Shown here: in pieces, positions 1 to 6,777 of the stretch
Numbering within the stretch: position 1 is the stretch's first letter
Layout: each line of letters begins with the position of its first letter
NCBI GenBank assembly: GCA_904420255.1
Contig: CAJFUT010000119.1
Location: forward strand, 1-8,255
From: an uncultured Angelakisella sp.
Lineage (GTDB): Bacteria; Bacillota; Clostridia; Oscillospirales; Ruminococcaceae
Length of the DNA stretch: 8,255 nucleotides
Direction: 5' to 3'
The notes under the pieces: model-generated
Told to the model about the DNA's origin: nothing
Seen by the model: the letters and a program-made list of their open reading frames with translations, nothing else
The model's database searches: none
Translations under genes and position numbers: made by a program

Positions 1-2612
1 TGGAGGAGTTGGCCCGTTCCCTTTCCGCCGACCCCGCCGCGGGGCTGACCAGCGCCCAGGCGGAGGAGCGGCTCCGGCAGTACGGTGAAAACCGCCTCCA
101 GGAGAAAAAGCCCAAGACCTTTTTCCAGCGGTTCCTGGATCAGTTCAAGGACGTCATGATCCTGATCCTGCTCATCGCGGCCGGCATCTCCTTCGCCGTG
201 GCCATCCACGAGGGGAACCCCTCGGAATTTGTGGAGCCGCTGCTGATCCTTCTCATCGTGGTCCTCAACGCCATCATCGGCGTCATCCAGGAGAACAAGG
301 CCGAAAAGGCCCTGGAGGCCCTGAAAAACCTCTCCGCCCCCCATGCCCGGGTCCTCCGGGACGGGAAGGAGCAGGTCATCGACGCCGCCCAGCTGGTGCC
401 CGGTGATATGATCCTGCTGGAGGCGGGGGATTTCGTCCCCGCCGACGCCCGGCTCATCTCCGCCTCGGCCCTGAAGTCGGAGGAATCCGCCCTCACCGGG
501 GAATCGGTGCCCTCGGAGAAGGACGCCGCCGCCCAGGTGGCGGAGGACGCCCCTCTGGGGGACCGCCTCAACATGGTCTTTTCCGGGTGCAGCGTCACCT
601 ACGGCCGGGCCACCGCCCTGGTCACCGCCACCGGCATGGAAACCGAGATGGGCAAGATCGCCGGCCTGCTGGGCGGCGAGGAGGAAGCCCAGACCCCCCT
701 GCAGCAGAAGCTGGCCGTGCTGGGCAAAAACCTGGGCTTCCTGGCCCTGGCCGCCTGCGCCGTCATCTTTGTGGTGGGCCTCATCGACGGCCTGCCCATT
801 ATGGATATGTTCATGACCTCGGTGTCCCTGGCCGTGTCCGCCATCCCCGAGGGGCTTCCCGCCATTGTGACGGTGGTGCTCTCCATCGGCGTGCAGCGGA
901 TGGCCAAGCGCCGGGCCATCATCCGCCGCCTCCCCGCCGTGGAAACCCTGGGCAGCGCCTCGGTGATCTGCTCGGATAAGACCGGCACCCTGACCCAGAA
1001 CCGCATGACCCTGGTGCGGGCCTACCTGGACGGCGCCGAGGGAACGGCGGACCTTTCCCAGCCGGAAAAGGCCGACGACGGCATCCGGGGGCTGCTGCGC
1101 CTGGCCACCCTCTGCTGCGACGGCTCGGTGGTGAAGGATGAGGAAACCGGCAAATACCAGCACATGGGCGACCCCACCGAAACCGCCATCGTCCTGGCGG
1201 CCCTCCAGGGCGGGATGCCCAAGGAGGAGCTGAACCGCAAATTCCCCCGGCTCATGGACCTCCCCTTTGATTCCGACCGCAAGCTGATGACCACCGTCAA
1301 CCGCATGGAGGACCGGATCATCGTCATCACCAAGGGCGCCTTCGACAGCATCGCTTCCCGGTGCGTGGCGGGCGACCTGGAGAAGGCCTCGGAGCAGAAC
1401 GACGCCATGAGCCGCCAGGCCCTCCGGGTGCTGGCGGTGGCCTGGAAGGAGATCCCCTCCCTCCCCGCCGAGGCCACCTCGGAGGAGCTGGAGAACGGCC
1501 TGACCTTCCTGGGCCTGGTGGGGATGATCGACCCGCCCCGCCCCGAGGCCAAGGCCGCCGTGGCGGTCTGCCGCCAGGCTGGCATCAAGCCGGTGATGAT
1601 TACCGGCGACCATGTGGTCACCGCCTCCGCCATCGCCACCGACCTGGGCATCCTCCGGGAAGGGGACCGGGCCCTCACCGGCCGGGAGCTGGACGCCATG
1701 AGCGAGGAGGAGCTGGACGCCCAGGTGGAAAACATCTCGGTCTACGCCCGCGTTTCCCCTGAAAACAAGATCCGCATCGTCAAGGCCTGGCAGCGGAAGG
1801 GCCAGGTGGTATCCATGACCGGCGACGGCGTCAACGACGCCCCCGCCCTCAAGGCCGCCGACATCGGCTGCGCCATGGGCATCACCGGCACCGACGTGGC
1901 CAAGGGCGCCGCCGACATGACCCTCACCGACGACAACTTCGCCACCATCGTGGAGGCGGTCCGGGAGGGCCGGGGCATCTACGAGAACATCCGCAAGGTG
2001 GTGGCCTTCCTGTTGGGGACCAACATCGGCGAGGTGCTCACCGTCTTTTTCGCCATGATCTTCTGGCGCCAGAGCCCCTTCCTCTCGATGCAGCTGCTGT
2101 GGATCAACCTGGTCACCGACAGCCTCCCCGCCATCGCCCTGGGGATGGAGGCGGTGGACCCCGCCATCATGGACAAAAAGCCCAAGCCCAAGGACGAGGG
2201 GATCTTCGCCCACGGCCTGGGGGTCCAGGTGGTGCTCCAGGGGGTCATGTTCGCCGCCCTCTCCCTCCTTTCCTTCTGGATCGGCTGGCAGGCCACCGGC
2301 GTCACCACCGGCGGCCAGGCCATGGCCTTCATCACCCTGGCCGTCTGCCAGCTGGTGCAGGCCTACAATATGCGTTCCGCCCACTCCCTCTTTAAGATCG
2401 GCCCCTTCAGCAACCGCAACCTGAACCTGGCCTGCGGCGTTTCCCTGGCCATGATGCTGGTGGTGGTCTTTACCCCCCTCCACACCATCTTTGGCCTGAT
2501 GGAGCTTTCCCCCGCCCTCTACGCCATCGCCTTCGGCCTCACCCTGGTGCCCCTGGTCATCATGGAGCTTTCCAAGGCGGTGGGCATCATCCGCCATCGG
2601 GACCACAGCTGA
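1..2612 (+). CDS. P2-type (SERCA/PMCA-like) calcium-transporting ATPase, 5'-partial
   Basis: This is a membrane cation pump of the P2 class, predicted to export Ca2+ from the cytoplasm using ATP. The frame is open to the left edge. The TTG at 9 is probably an internal Leu (context Glu-Glu-Leu), so only a few N-terminal residues appear to be missing. Numbering residues from that TTG gives 867 aa. Visible in order are the N-terminal cation-ATPase domain (about 1-45), M1-M2 (about 49-94), TGES (163-166) in the actuator domain, M4 with PEGLP (E281), the phosphorylation motif DKTGTLT (D323), KGA (442-444) in the nucleotide domain, TGDGVND (604-610), and M5-M10. Ca2+ ligands of SERCA are matched in M5 (N672, E675) and M6 (N700, T703, D704). 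M8 has Gln781 where SERCA has Glu908. The family is certain; Ca2+ as substrate is inferred from these ligands. It converges on the suf operon. Confidence 0.93.
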   Translation, partial: EELARSLSADPAAGLTSAQAEERLRQYGENRLQEKKPKTFFQRFLDQFKDVMILILLIAAGISFAVAIHEGNPSEFVEPLLILLIVVLNAIIGVIQENKAEKALEALKNLSAPHARVLRDGKEQVIDAAQLVPGDMILLEAGDFVPADARLISASALKSEESALTGESVPSEKDAAAQVAEDAPLGDRLNMVFSGCSVTYGRATALVTATGMETEMGKIAGLLGGEEEAQTPLQQKLAVLGKNLGFLALAACAVIFVVGLIDGLPIMDMFMTSVSLAVSAIPEGLPAIVTVVLSIGVQRMAKRRAIIRRLPAVETLGSASVICSDKTGTLTQNRMTLVRAYLDGAEGTADLSQPEKADDGIRGLLRLATLCCDGSVVKDEETGKYQHMGDPTETAIVLAALQGGMPKEELNRKFPRLMDLPFDSDRKLMTTVNRMEDRIIVITKGAFDSIASRCVAGDLEKASEQNDAMSRQALRVLAVAWKEIPSLPAEATSEELENGLTFLGLVGMIDPPRPEAKAAVAVCRQAGIKPVMITGDHVVTASAIATDLGILREGDRALTGRELDAMSEEELDAQVENISVYARVSPENKIRIVKAWQRKGQVVSMTGDGVNDAPALKAADIGCAMGITGTDVAKGAADMTLTDDNFATIVEAVREGRGIYENIRKVVAFLLGTNIGEVLTVFFAMIFWRQSPFLSMQLLWINLVTDSLPAIALGMEAVDPAIMDKKPKPKDEGIFAHGLGVQVVLQGVMFAALSLLSFWIGWQATGVTTGGQAMAFITLAVCQLVQAYNMRSAHSLFKIGPFSNRNLNLACGVSLAMMLVVVFTPLHTIFGLMELSPALYAIAFGLTLVPLVIMELSKAVGIIRHRDHS

Positions 2613-2690
2613 TACGTTTTCTCTCCGCCGCGCCGCCGGAAGGCGCGAAAAACCGCAGCGTTTTAGCCGAGTCCGGGCAAGGAAGCATTG

Positions 2691-2800
2691 CCTGTGGCTG
2701 GCGATTTTGGACAGCTGGCAGCGTCAGAACGCCTTGACAACCACCAAGGGTGCCTGCGCCGTTCTTCCTTGCAGCTGCCGCAAAATCGCCGGGCCACAGG
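2691..2800. repeat. Long imperfect inverted repeat B (41-nt arms)
   Basis: The arm at 2691-2731 begins CCTGTGGC and contains GGCGATTTTG and CAGCTG. The arm at 2760-2800 carries the same blocks in inverted orientation and in the same order. Between the arms, CCTTG (2732-2736) pairs with CAAGG (2745-2749), which extends the rod toward its tip. The arms are imperfect, with small internal mismatches and one shift. Confidence 0.75.
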
Positions 2801-2850
2801 TGCTTCGCAGCCCTAACTTCAAATGGCCCCGGAGCCCCAGTAATATGCTC

Positions 2851-2891
2851 AGAGAGCGGCGCACTCACTCGCGCCTCAAAGAATCCTCTCT
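2851..2891. repeat. Stem-loop D inside the intergenic element
   Basis: GGCGC (2858-2862) pairs with GCGCC (2871-2875) around an 8-nt loop. AGAGAG (2851-2856) can pair with CTCTCT (2886-2891) outside it across an internal loop. It is modest alone, but it sits in line with hairpins B and C between the A/A' arms. Confidence 0.5.
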
Positions 2892-2901
2892 TACGGACAG
2901 A

Positions 2902-2942
2902 AAAAGGGCGCCTCAATACTTGATGTATTGGGGCGTCCTTTT
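2902..2942. terminator. Bidirectional intrinsic terminator hairpin
   Basis: An 18-bp stem (2902-2919 with 2925-2942) closes a 5-nt loop TTGAT, with only two G-T pairs. One arm begins AAAAGG and the other ends CCTTTT, so either strand gives a GC-rich stem followed by T residues. It lies between convergent genes, about 290 bp after the ATPase stop and 93 bp after the sufB stop. Termination of both transcripts is the likely role. It may also be part of the larger repeat element. Confidence 0.75.
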
Positions 2943-3035
2943 GCGTTTGTTTGGTCCAAAAATCCTACGTCAGGGCCAACGTTTCCTTGCCCGGACTCGG
3001 CTTTGACGCTGCGGTTTTTGTTTTTTCCTTTTGCT

Positions 3036-3962
3036 TTATTTCAGGAATCCCGCCACGATCCTGGCCTCGGCCTCCTCCTCGGTGAGGCCCAGGGTCCGCA
3101 GCTTCAAAAGCTGCTCCCCGGCGATCTTGCCGATGGCCGCCTCGTGGATCAGGGCGGCGTCGTCGCTGTTGGCGGTCAGCTCCGGGGCGGCGGAAACCAT
3201 CCCCTGGTCGGCGATGATGGCGTCGCACTCGGAATGGCCGGTGCAGCGGGTGTTGCCGATGATCCGGGAACGGTAATGCTGCTTGGAACGGCCCCGGGCC
3301 ACCGAACGGGAGATCAGGTCCACCCCGGCGTCCTCCCCGTCCAGGGTCACCTGGAAATCGGTGCGGGCCTCCTGGTCCCCCTCGGTGAGGAGCCGCTCCC
3401 GGATGAGGAGCCTGGCCCCCTTGCCCACCACCCCGCTGGTGGTGCGGCTGCTCCGGTCCACCCCGCCGATCTGGCTGGTGTCCATCTCCAGGACGGCCCC
3501 CTCCCCCAGCACCACCTGGGTCACCGGGTCGATGGAGCGCAGGCCGGCGCCGCTGCCGGTGCCCACGTGCTTTTCCAGGTAGGTGACGTGGGCGTTCTTC
3601 TCCAGGAAGAAGCGGTGGATGCCGTTGTGGCGGGCGGCGTCCTCCCCGTCGGTGTGGACGCCGCAGCCGGCCACGATGGTGACGTCGGCCCCCTCCCCCA
3701 CATAGAAGTCGTTATACACCAGGTCGTTGATGCTGCCGTGGGTGACGCAGGCGGGGATGGAAACCGTTTCCCCCCGGGTCCCCGGGCGGATGTGGATATC
3801 CAGCCCGGGCTTGTCCTTTTTCCCCTCGATGCGGATGTTCCGGGTGGACTGGCGGCCGGCGCAGCCCCCGTCCACCCGCAGGTTATAGGCCCCGGTGAAG
3901 GAGCCCGCCCAGTCGGAAACCTTCCGCAGAAGGTCCTGGGTGATGGCGTCAATGGCGCTCAT
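3036..3962 (-). CDS. sufB: SufB/SufD-family Fe-S cluster scaffold subunit (SmsB-like)
   Basis: This is the scaffold subunit of a minimal SufB-SufC Fe-S cluster assembly complex in the cytoplasm. At 308 aa it is much shorter than the roughly 495-aa E. coli SufB, and it fits the short single-scaffold form found in anaerobes and archaea (SMS system). The middle is a beta-helix-like stretch (about 50-250). Near the C-terminus, SECDAI (C246) aligns with the TQCDSM motif around E. coli SufB Cys405. LIHEAAIGKI (H273, E274) aligns with the SufB HEATTSKI region, where Glu434 and the SufD His360 equivalent lie. Those alignments are from memory. The ATG at 3962 overlaps the sufC stop as ATGA, with GAGAGGGGGG just upstream as ribosome binding site. 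This implies translational coupling and a fixed stoichiometry with SufC. No cysteine desulfurase or SufU is present beside it. The name SmsB would fit equally well. Confidence 0.9.
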   Translation of the reverse strand: MSAIDAITQDLLRKVSDWAGSFTGAYNLRVDGGCAGRQSTRNIRIEGKKDKPGLDIHIRPGTRGETVSIPACVTHGSINDLVYNDFYVGEGADVTIVAGCGVHTDGEDAARHNGIHRFFLEKNAHVTYLEKHVGTGSGAGLRSIDPVTQVVLGEGAVLEMDTSQIGGVDRSSRTTSGVVGKGARLLIRERLLTEGDQEARTDFQVTLDGEDAGVDLISRSVARGRSKQHYRSRIIGNTRCTGHSECDAIIADQGMVSAAPELTANSDDAALIHEAAIGKIAGEQLLKLRTLGLTEEEAEARIVAGFLK

Positions 3963-4684
3963 AGGGAACCCCCCTCTCTGGGACAGGCCGGGCAGCCGCC
4001 CTGGCCCGCCATCAGCTCAGGCAGCAGCTCCCGGCCCGGCCCCTGCTTCTGGACCCTGCCGTCGGCCACCACCACCAATTCGTCGGCGATGGACAGGATC
4101 CTCTCCTGGTGGGAGATGATCACCAGGGAGCCGTTCAGGTCCCGGCGGATGTCCTGGAACACCTGGATCAGGTTCTGGAAGCTCCACAGGTCGATGCCCG
4201 CCTCCGGCTCGTCGAAGATGGAGAGGCGGGTGTGCCGGGCCAGGACGGTGGCGATCTCGATGCGCTTGATCTCCCCGCCGGAGAGGGTGGCGTCCACCTC
4301 CCGGTCGATATACTCCCGGGCGCAGAGCCCCACCCGGCCGAGGATGGCGCAGAGCTTATCCTCGTGGAGGTTGCCGCCGGAGGCCAGCTCCAGCAGGTCC
4401 CGGACGGTGAGGCCCTTGAACCGCACCGGCTGCTGGAAGGCGAAGCTGATGCCCATTCTGGCCCGCTGGGTCACGTCCAGGGGGGTGATGTCCTCCCCAT
4501 CCAGGAGGATGCGGCCGGAGGAGGGGGTTTCCAGCCCCGCGATGATTTTGGCGATGGTGGTCTTGCCCCCGCCGTTGGGGCCGGTGATGACGGTGAGCTT
4601 GTCCTCCGCCACCGTCAGGTCCACCCCACGGAGAACCTGGGGCCCGTCGGGGGCCTCCCAGGTGATATTTTCCAATTTCAGCAT
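3959..4684 (-). CDS. sufC: SufC-type ABC ATPase of Fe-S cluster assembly (SmsC-like)
   Basis: This cytoplasmic ABC-family ATPase binds the SufB scaffold and drives its conformational change during Fe-S cluster building; it is not a transporter. It has 241 aa, close to the usual SufC length. Visible motifs are Walker A GPNGGGKTT (35-43), the Q-loop (Q84/Q85), signature LSGGE (134-138), Walker B with D158-E159 followed by the SufC-typical PEAGID, and switch His192 in ISHQER. The tail ends in CPACP (C231, C234), an extra CxxC. The ATG at 4684 is preceded by AGAAGGG with an 11-nt gap. It is first in the operon, 177 bp downstream of the metal ATPase gene, and has its own predicted promoter. Assignment to SufC over a transporter ATPase rests on the motif context and the overlapping sufB. 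Confidence 0.93.
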   Translation of the reverse strand: MLKLENITWEAPDGPQVLRGVDLTVAEDKLTVITGPNGGGKTTIAKIIAGLETPSSGRILLDGEDITPLDVTQRARMGISFAFQQPVRFKGLTVRDLLELASGGNLHEDKLCAILGRVGLCAREYIDREVDATLSGGEIKRIEIATVLARHTRLSIFDEPEAGIDLWSFQNLIQVFQDIRRDLNGSLVIISHQERILSIADELVVVADGRVQKQGPGRELLPELMAGQGGCPACPREGGSL

Positions 4685-4735
4685 ATGGCGATGATCCCTT
4701 CTTTCAGGCGCGTTGGTTTCCCCCAGGGACGGGGG

Positions 4736-4767
4736 AAGGCGGGAGGGGGCTTCCCTTCCGCCTTTTT
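4736..4767 (+). terminator. Strong hairpin in the suf leader, terminator-shaped on the + strand
   Basis: The 12-bp stem (4736-4747 with 4753-4764, one G-T pair) and 5-nt loop are followed by Ts to 4767 on the + strand. Nothing on the + strand obviously needs it, so it could stop antisense transcription. On the - strand the same sequence is the very start of the predicted suf transcript and would form a 5'-terminal hairpin that might protect the mRNA. A second hairpin (4720-4735, CCCCC/GGGGG) adjoins it. Confidence 0.6.
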
Positions 4768-4796
4768 ATGATAAATCTTCCCGGGGATAAAATCAA
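4768..4796 (-). promoter_or_regulatory. Predicted sigma-A promoter of sufCB
   Basis: Reading the - strand, TTGATT (-35, 4796-4791), a 17-bp spacer and TATCAT (-10, 4773-4768) match the consensus at 4/6 and 5/6. The start site would fall near 4761, giving a leader of about 77 nt that opens with a GC-rich hairpin. The -35 overlaps a palindrome (4795-4811). Confidence 0.6.
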
Positions 4797-4811
4797 TACC
4801 TTTTTGGTATT
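4795..4811. promoter_or_regulatory. Palindrome AATACC-N5-GGTATT at the suf -35, candidate operator
   Basis: A perfect 6-bp inverted repeat (4795-4800 and 4806-4811) flanks five Ts and abuts the suf -35. Its position suits a regulator site. As RNA it would be only a weak AT-rich hairpin, so a weak terminator for the upstream ATPase gene is the alternative. The binding protein is unknown. Confidence 0.4.
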
Positions 4812-4823
4812 CTTTTCGTTTTC

Positions 4824-4837
4824 GGGGGGAGCCCCCC
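4824..4837. repeat. GC-only hairpin after the metal ATPase gene
   Basis: GGGGG (4824-4828) pairs with CCCCC (4833-4837) around GAGC, 24 bp past the ATPase stop. On the - strand it is followed by GAAAACG and not by Ts, so it is not a canonical terminator. It could still slow or protect the transcript's 3' end. Confidence 0.4.
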
Positions 4838-4861
4838 TGGAACCCCATTTCCTGCCCCGGC

Positions 4862-6712
4862 CTACTTCTTCTTCACCTGGAGGGCCCGGCTGGCGTTGAG
4901 GATGGCGATGACCGAAACCCCCACGTCGGCGAAGACCGCCTCCCACATATTGGCGGCGCCCAGGGCCCCCAGGAGCAGCACCAGGCCCTTCACCCCCAGG
5001 GCGAAGACGATGTTCTGGCGGACGATGGAGAGGGTCCTCCTGGCGATGCCGATGGCGTCGGCGATTTTGGAGGGGGCGTCGTCCATGAGGACGATGTCCG
5101 CCGCCTCGATGGCGGCGTCGGAGCCCAGGCCCCCCATGGCGATGCCCACGTCGGCCCGGGAGAGGGCCGGGGCGTCATTGATGCCGTCCCCCACAAAGGC
5201 CAGCTTGCCCTTGGGGGATTTTTCCTGGAGCAGCTTTTCCACCTGCCGGACCTTATCCGCCGGGAGGAGCTGGGTGTGGACCTCGTCCAGCCCAAGCTCC
5301 CGGGCCACGCTCTCCCCCACTTCCCTGGCGTCGCCGGTGAGCATCACCGTCTTGCGGACCCCCAGGGCTTTCAGGGCGGAGATGGCCTCCTTAGCGTCGG
5401 GCTTCACCTCGTCGGAGATGACGATGTGGCCCAGGTAGGCGCCGTCCACCGCCACATGGACGGTGGTGCCCACCCGGTGGCAGGGGTGCCAGGCCGCCCC
5501 CACCTCTTCCATAAGCTTGTCGTTGCCGGCGCAGACGATCCTGCCGTCCACCACCGCCCGGACCCCGCGGCCGCTCAGCTCCTCCACATCCCGCACCCGG
5601 GAGGGGTCCAGCTCCCTGCCCCAGGCCTCCCGGATGGACCGGGAGATGGGGTGGTCGGAATAGCTCTCCGCCAGGGCCGCCAGCTCCAGCAGCTGCCCCT
5701 CGTCCGCCTGGTCGGGGTGGACGGCGGTGACGTTGAACACCCCCTTGGTGAGGGTGCCGGTCTTGTCAAAGACCACCACCTCGGTGCCCGCCAGGGCCTC
5801 CAGGTAGTTGCCCCCCTTCACCAGGATGCCCAGCCGGGAGGCCCCGCCGATGCCGCCGAAAAAGCTCAGGGGCACCGAGATCACCAGGGCGCAGGGGCAG
5901 GAGATCACCAGGAAGATCAGGGCCCGGTGGACCCCCTCGCTCCAGCTGACGTCGGTAAGGAGAGGGGTCAGCACCGCCAGCAGCACCGCCGCCCCCACCA
6001 CGGCGGGGGTGTAGTACCGGGCGAATTTGGTGATGAAGTTCTCGGCCTTGGCCTTTTTGCTGCTGGAATTCTCCACCAGGTCCAGGATCTTGGCCACGGT
6101 GGACTCCCCGAAGGGCTTGGTGACCTGGACCCGGAGCAGGCCGCTCTGGTTGATGCAGCCGCTGACCACATCGTCCCCGGGGGCCACGTCCCGGGGGAGG
6201 GCCTCGCCGGTGAGGGCCTTGGTATCCATGGCGGAGGCGCCCTCCAGCACCACCCCGTCCAGGGGGACCTTCTCCCCGGCCTTGATGACGATGGTATCCC
6301 CCACCGCCACCTCCTCCGGGTCCACCTGGACCAGCTTCCCGTCCCGCTCAATGTTGGCGTAATCGGGGCGGATGTCCATGAGGGCGGCGATGGACTGGCG
6401 GGAACGCCCCACGGCGTAGCTCTGGAACAGCTCCCCCACCTGGTAGAAGAGCATCACCGCCACCGCCTCCAGGTATTCCCCGGTGAAGAAGGCCCCCACC
6501 GTGGCCAGGGCCATGAGGAAGTTCTCGTCAAAGACCTGGCCGTTCCGGATATTCCGGACCGCCCGCCACAGCACGTCCCAGCCGATGACCCCGTAGGGCA
6601 CCAGGCAGAGGACCAGCTTCTGCCACCCCTGGACCGGGGCCAGCATCGCCCCCGCGAAAAGGACGGCGCTGACGAGGATCCGGGCCAGGGTCTTTTTCTG
6701 CTTGCCGCTCAT
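4862..6712 (-). CDS. P1B-2 type Zn2+/Cd2+/Pb2+-exporting ATPase lacking an HMA domain
   Basis: This inner-membrane heavy-metal pump of the CadA/ZntA type expels Zn2+, Cd2+ or Pb2+ from the cytoplasm. It has 616 aa, shorter than the usual 700 or more because no N-terminal HMA domain is present. Four membrane segments (about 10-100) precede the actuator domain with TGE (168-170). They are followed by the metal-site segment CPC (272-274), DKTGT (phosphorylated D316), the HP motif (H354-P355), TGD (459-461), GDGINDAP (508-515) and two final helices. K575 (in GVKG) and D596 (in FADVG) match the Lys and Asp that mark the P1B-2 Zn/Cd subgroup and are not those of copper pumps. The ATG at 6712 has AGGAGG 8-9 nt upstream. 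It is third in the operon after arsR and the HMA gene. The exact preferred metal cannot be read from sequence. Confidence 0.95.
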   Translation of the reverse strand: MSGKQKKTLARILVSAVLFAGAMLAPVQGWQKLVLCLVPYGVIGWDVLWRAVRNIRNGQVFDENFLMALATVGAFFTGEYLEAVAVMLFYQVGELFQSYAVGRSRQSIAALMDIRPDYANIERDGKLVQVDPEEVAVGDTIVIKAGEKVPLDGVVLEGASAMDTKALTGEALPRDVAPGDDVVSGCINQSGLLRVQVTKPFGESTVAKILDLVENSSSKKAKAENFITKFARYYTPAVVGAAVLLAVLTPLLTDVSWSEGVHRALIFLVISCPCALVISVPLSFFGGIGGASRLGILVKGGNYLEALAGTEVVVFDKTGTLTKGVFNVTAVHPDQADEGQLLELAALAESYSDHPISRSIREAWGRELDPSRVRDVEELSGRGVRAVVDGRIVCAGNDKLMEEVGAAWHPCHRVGTTVHVAVDGAYLGHIVISDEVKPDAKEAISALKALGVRKTVMLTGDAREVGESVARELGLDEVHTQLLPADKVRQVEKLLQEKSPKGKLAFVGDGINDAPALSRADVGIAMGGLGSDAAIEAADIVLMDDAPSKIADAIGIARRTLSIVRQNIVFALGVKGLVLLLGALGAANMWEAVFADVGVSVIAILNASRALQVKKK

Positions 6713-6752
6713 GGAAATCCGCCTCCTGTGTCATTTTTCTCTGGATGGAACC

Positions 6753-6774
6753 GGGGCGGCCCGCCGGCCGCCCC
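6753..6774. repeat. Intercistronic GC hairpin between the HMA gene and the ATPase gene
   Basis: A perfect 9-bp stem GGGGCGGCC/GGCCGCCCC with a 4-nt loop begins three bases past the HMA stop codon. No T-run follows on the - strand, so it is unlikely to terminate fully. It may set the mRNA ratio between the small metal-binding protein and the pump, through processing or 3'-end protection. Confidence 0.6.
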
Positions 6775-6777
6775 CTG

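Larger units (their letters stand above)
2648..3019. repeat. Outer inverted repeat pair A/A' (45-nt arms) enclosing a multi-hairpin element
   Basis: Arm A (2648-2692) and the reverse complement of arm A' (2975-3019) share an identical opening AAAAACCGCAGCGT and an identical core AGCCGAGTCCGGGCAAGGAA. They differ at two short blocks (TTT versus CAA, GCA versus ACG) and near the inner end. About 38 of 45 positions match by eye. The arms lie about 280 nt apart, and the hairpins B, D and C sit between them. A transcript could therefore fold into a multi-branched structure closed by A/A'. I found no clear target-site duplication outside the arms. The substitutions confined to short blocks could reflect either decay or structural tolerance. 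Confidence 0.8.
2613..3035. other. Convergent intergenic region with nested inverted repeats
   Basis: This 423-bp gap lies between the 3' ends of the Ca2+ ATPase (+) and sufB (-). I see no convincing gene in it. It contains, from left to right, a small GC hairpin (2629-2647), outer arm A (2648-2692), a long imperfect hairpin B (2691-2800), a stem D (2851-2891), an 18-bp hairpin C (2902-2942), and outer arm A' (2975-3019). Arm A' is the inverse of A. Open frames in it, such as the one on the - strand from 2916 to 2587, start with TTG, run into the ATPase gene and simply cross the repeats, so they look spurious. A structured mobile repeat or a structured RNA would both fit. No promoter of good quality is visible inside. 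Confidence 0.75.

Noticed and set aside
2629..2647. GC hairpin CGCGCC/GGCGCG as the ATPase terminator
   Set aside because: The stem is followed by As and not by Ts on the + strand, so it lacks the terminator tail. Hairpin C at 2902-2942 is a better candidate.
2734..2739. TTGACA as a -35 promoter element in the intergenic element
   Set aside because: No -10-like sequence occurs at 16-18 bp downstream; the hexamer sits at the tip of inverted repeat B.
2587..2916. 109-codon open frame on the - strand across the intergenic repeats
   Set aside because: It starts with TTG inside hairpin C, has no ribosome binding site that I can see, and ends inside the ATPase gene. The openness follows from the repeat sequence. 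Protein-level conservation would be needed to revive it.
2928..4694. 588-codon + strand frame, and 5276-7690 with 804 codons
   Set aside because: Both lie antisense to clear sufB/sufC and metal ATPase genes. High GC with strong third-position bias keeps antisense frames open; the translations are low-complexity Gly/Pro/Ala/Val/His-rich with no motifs.
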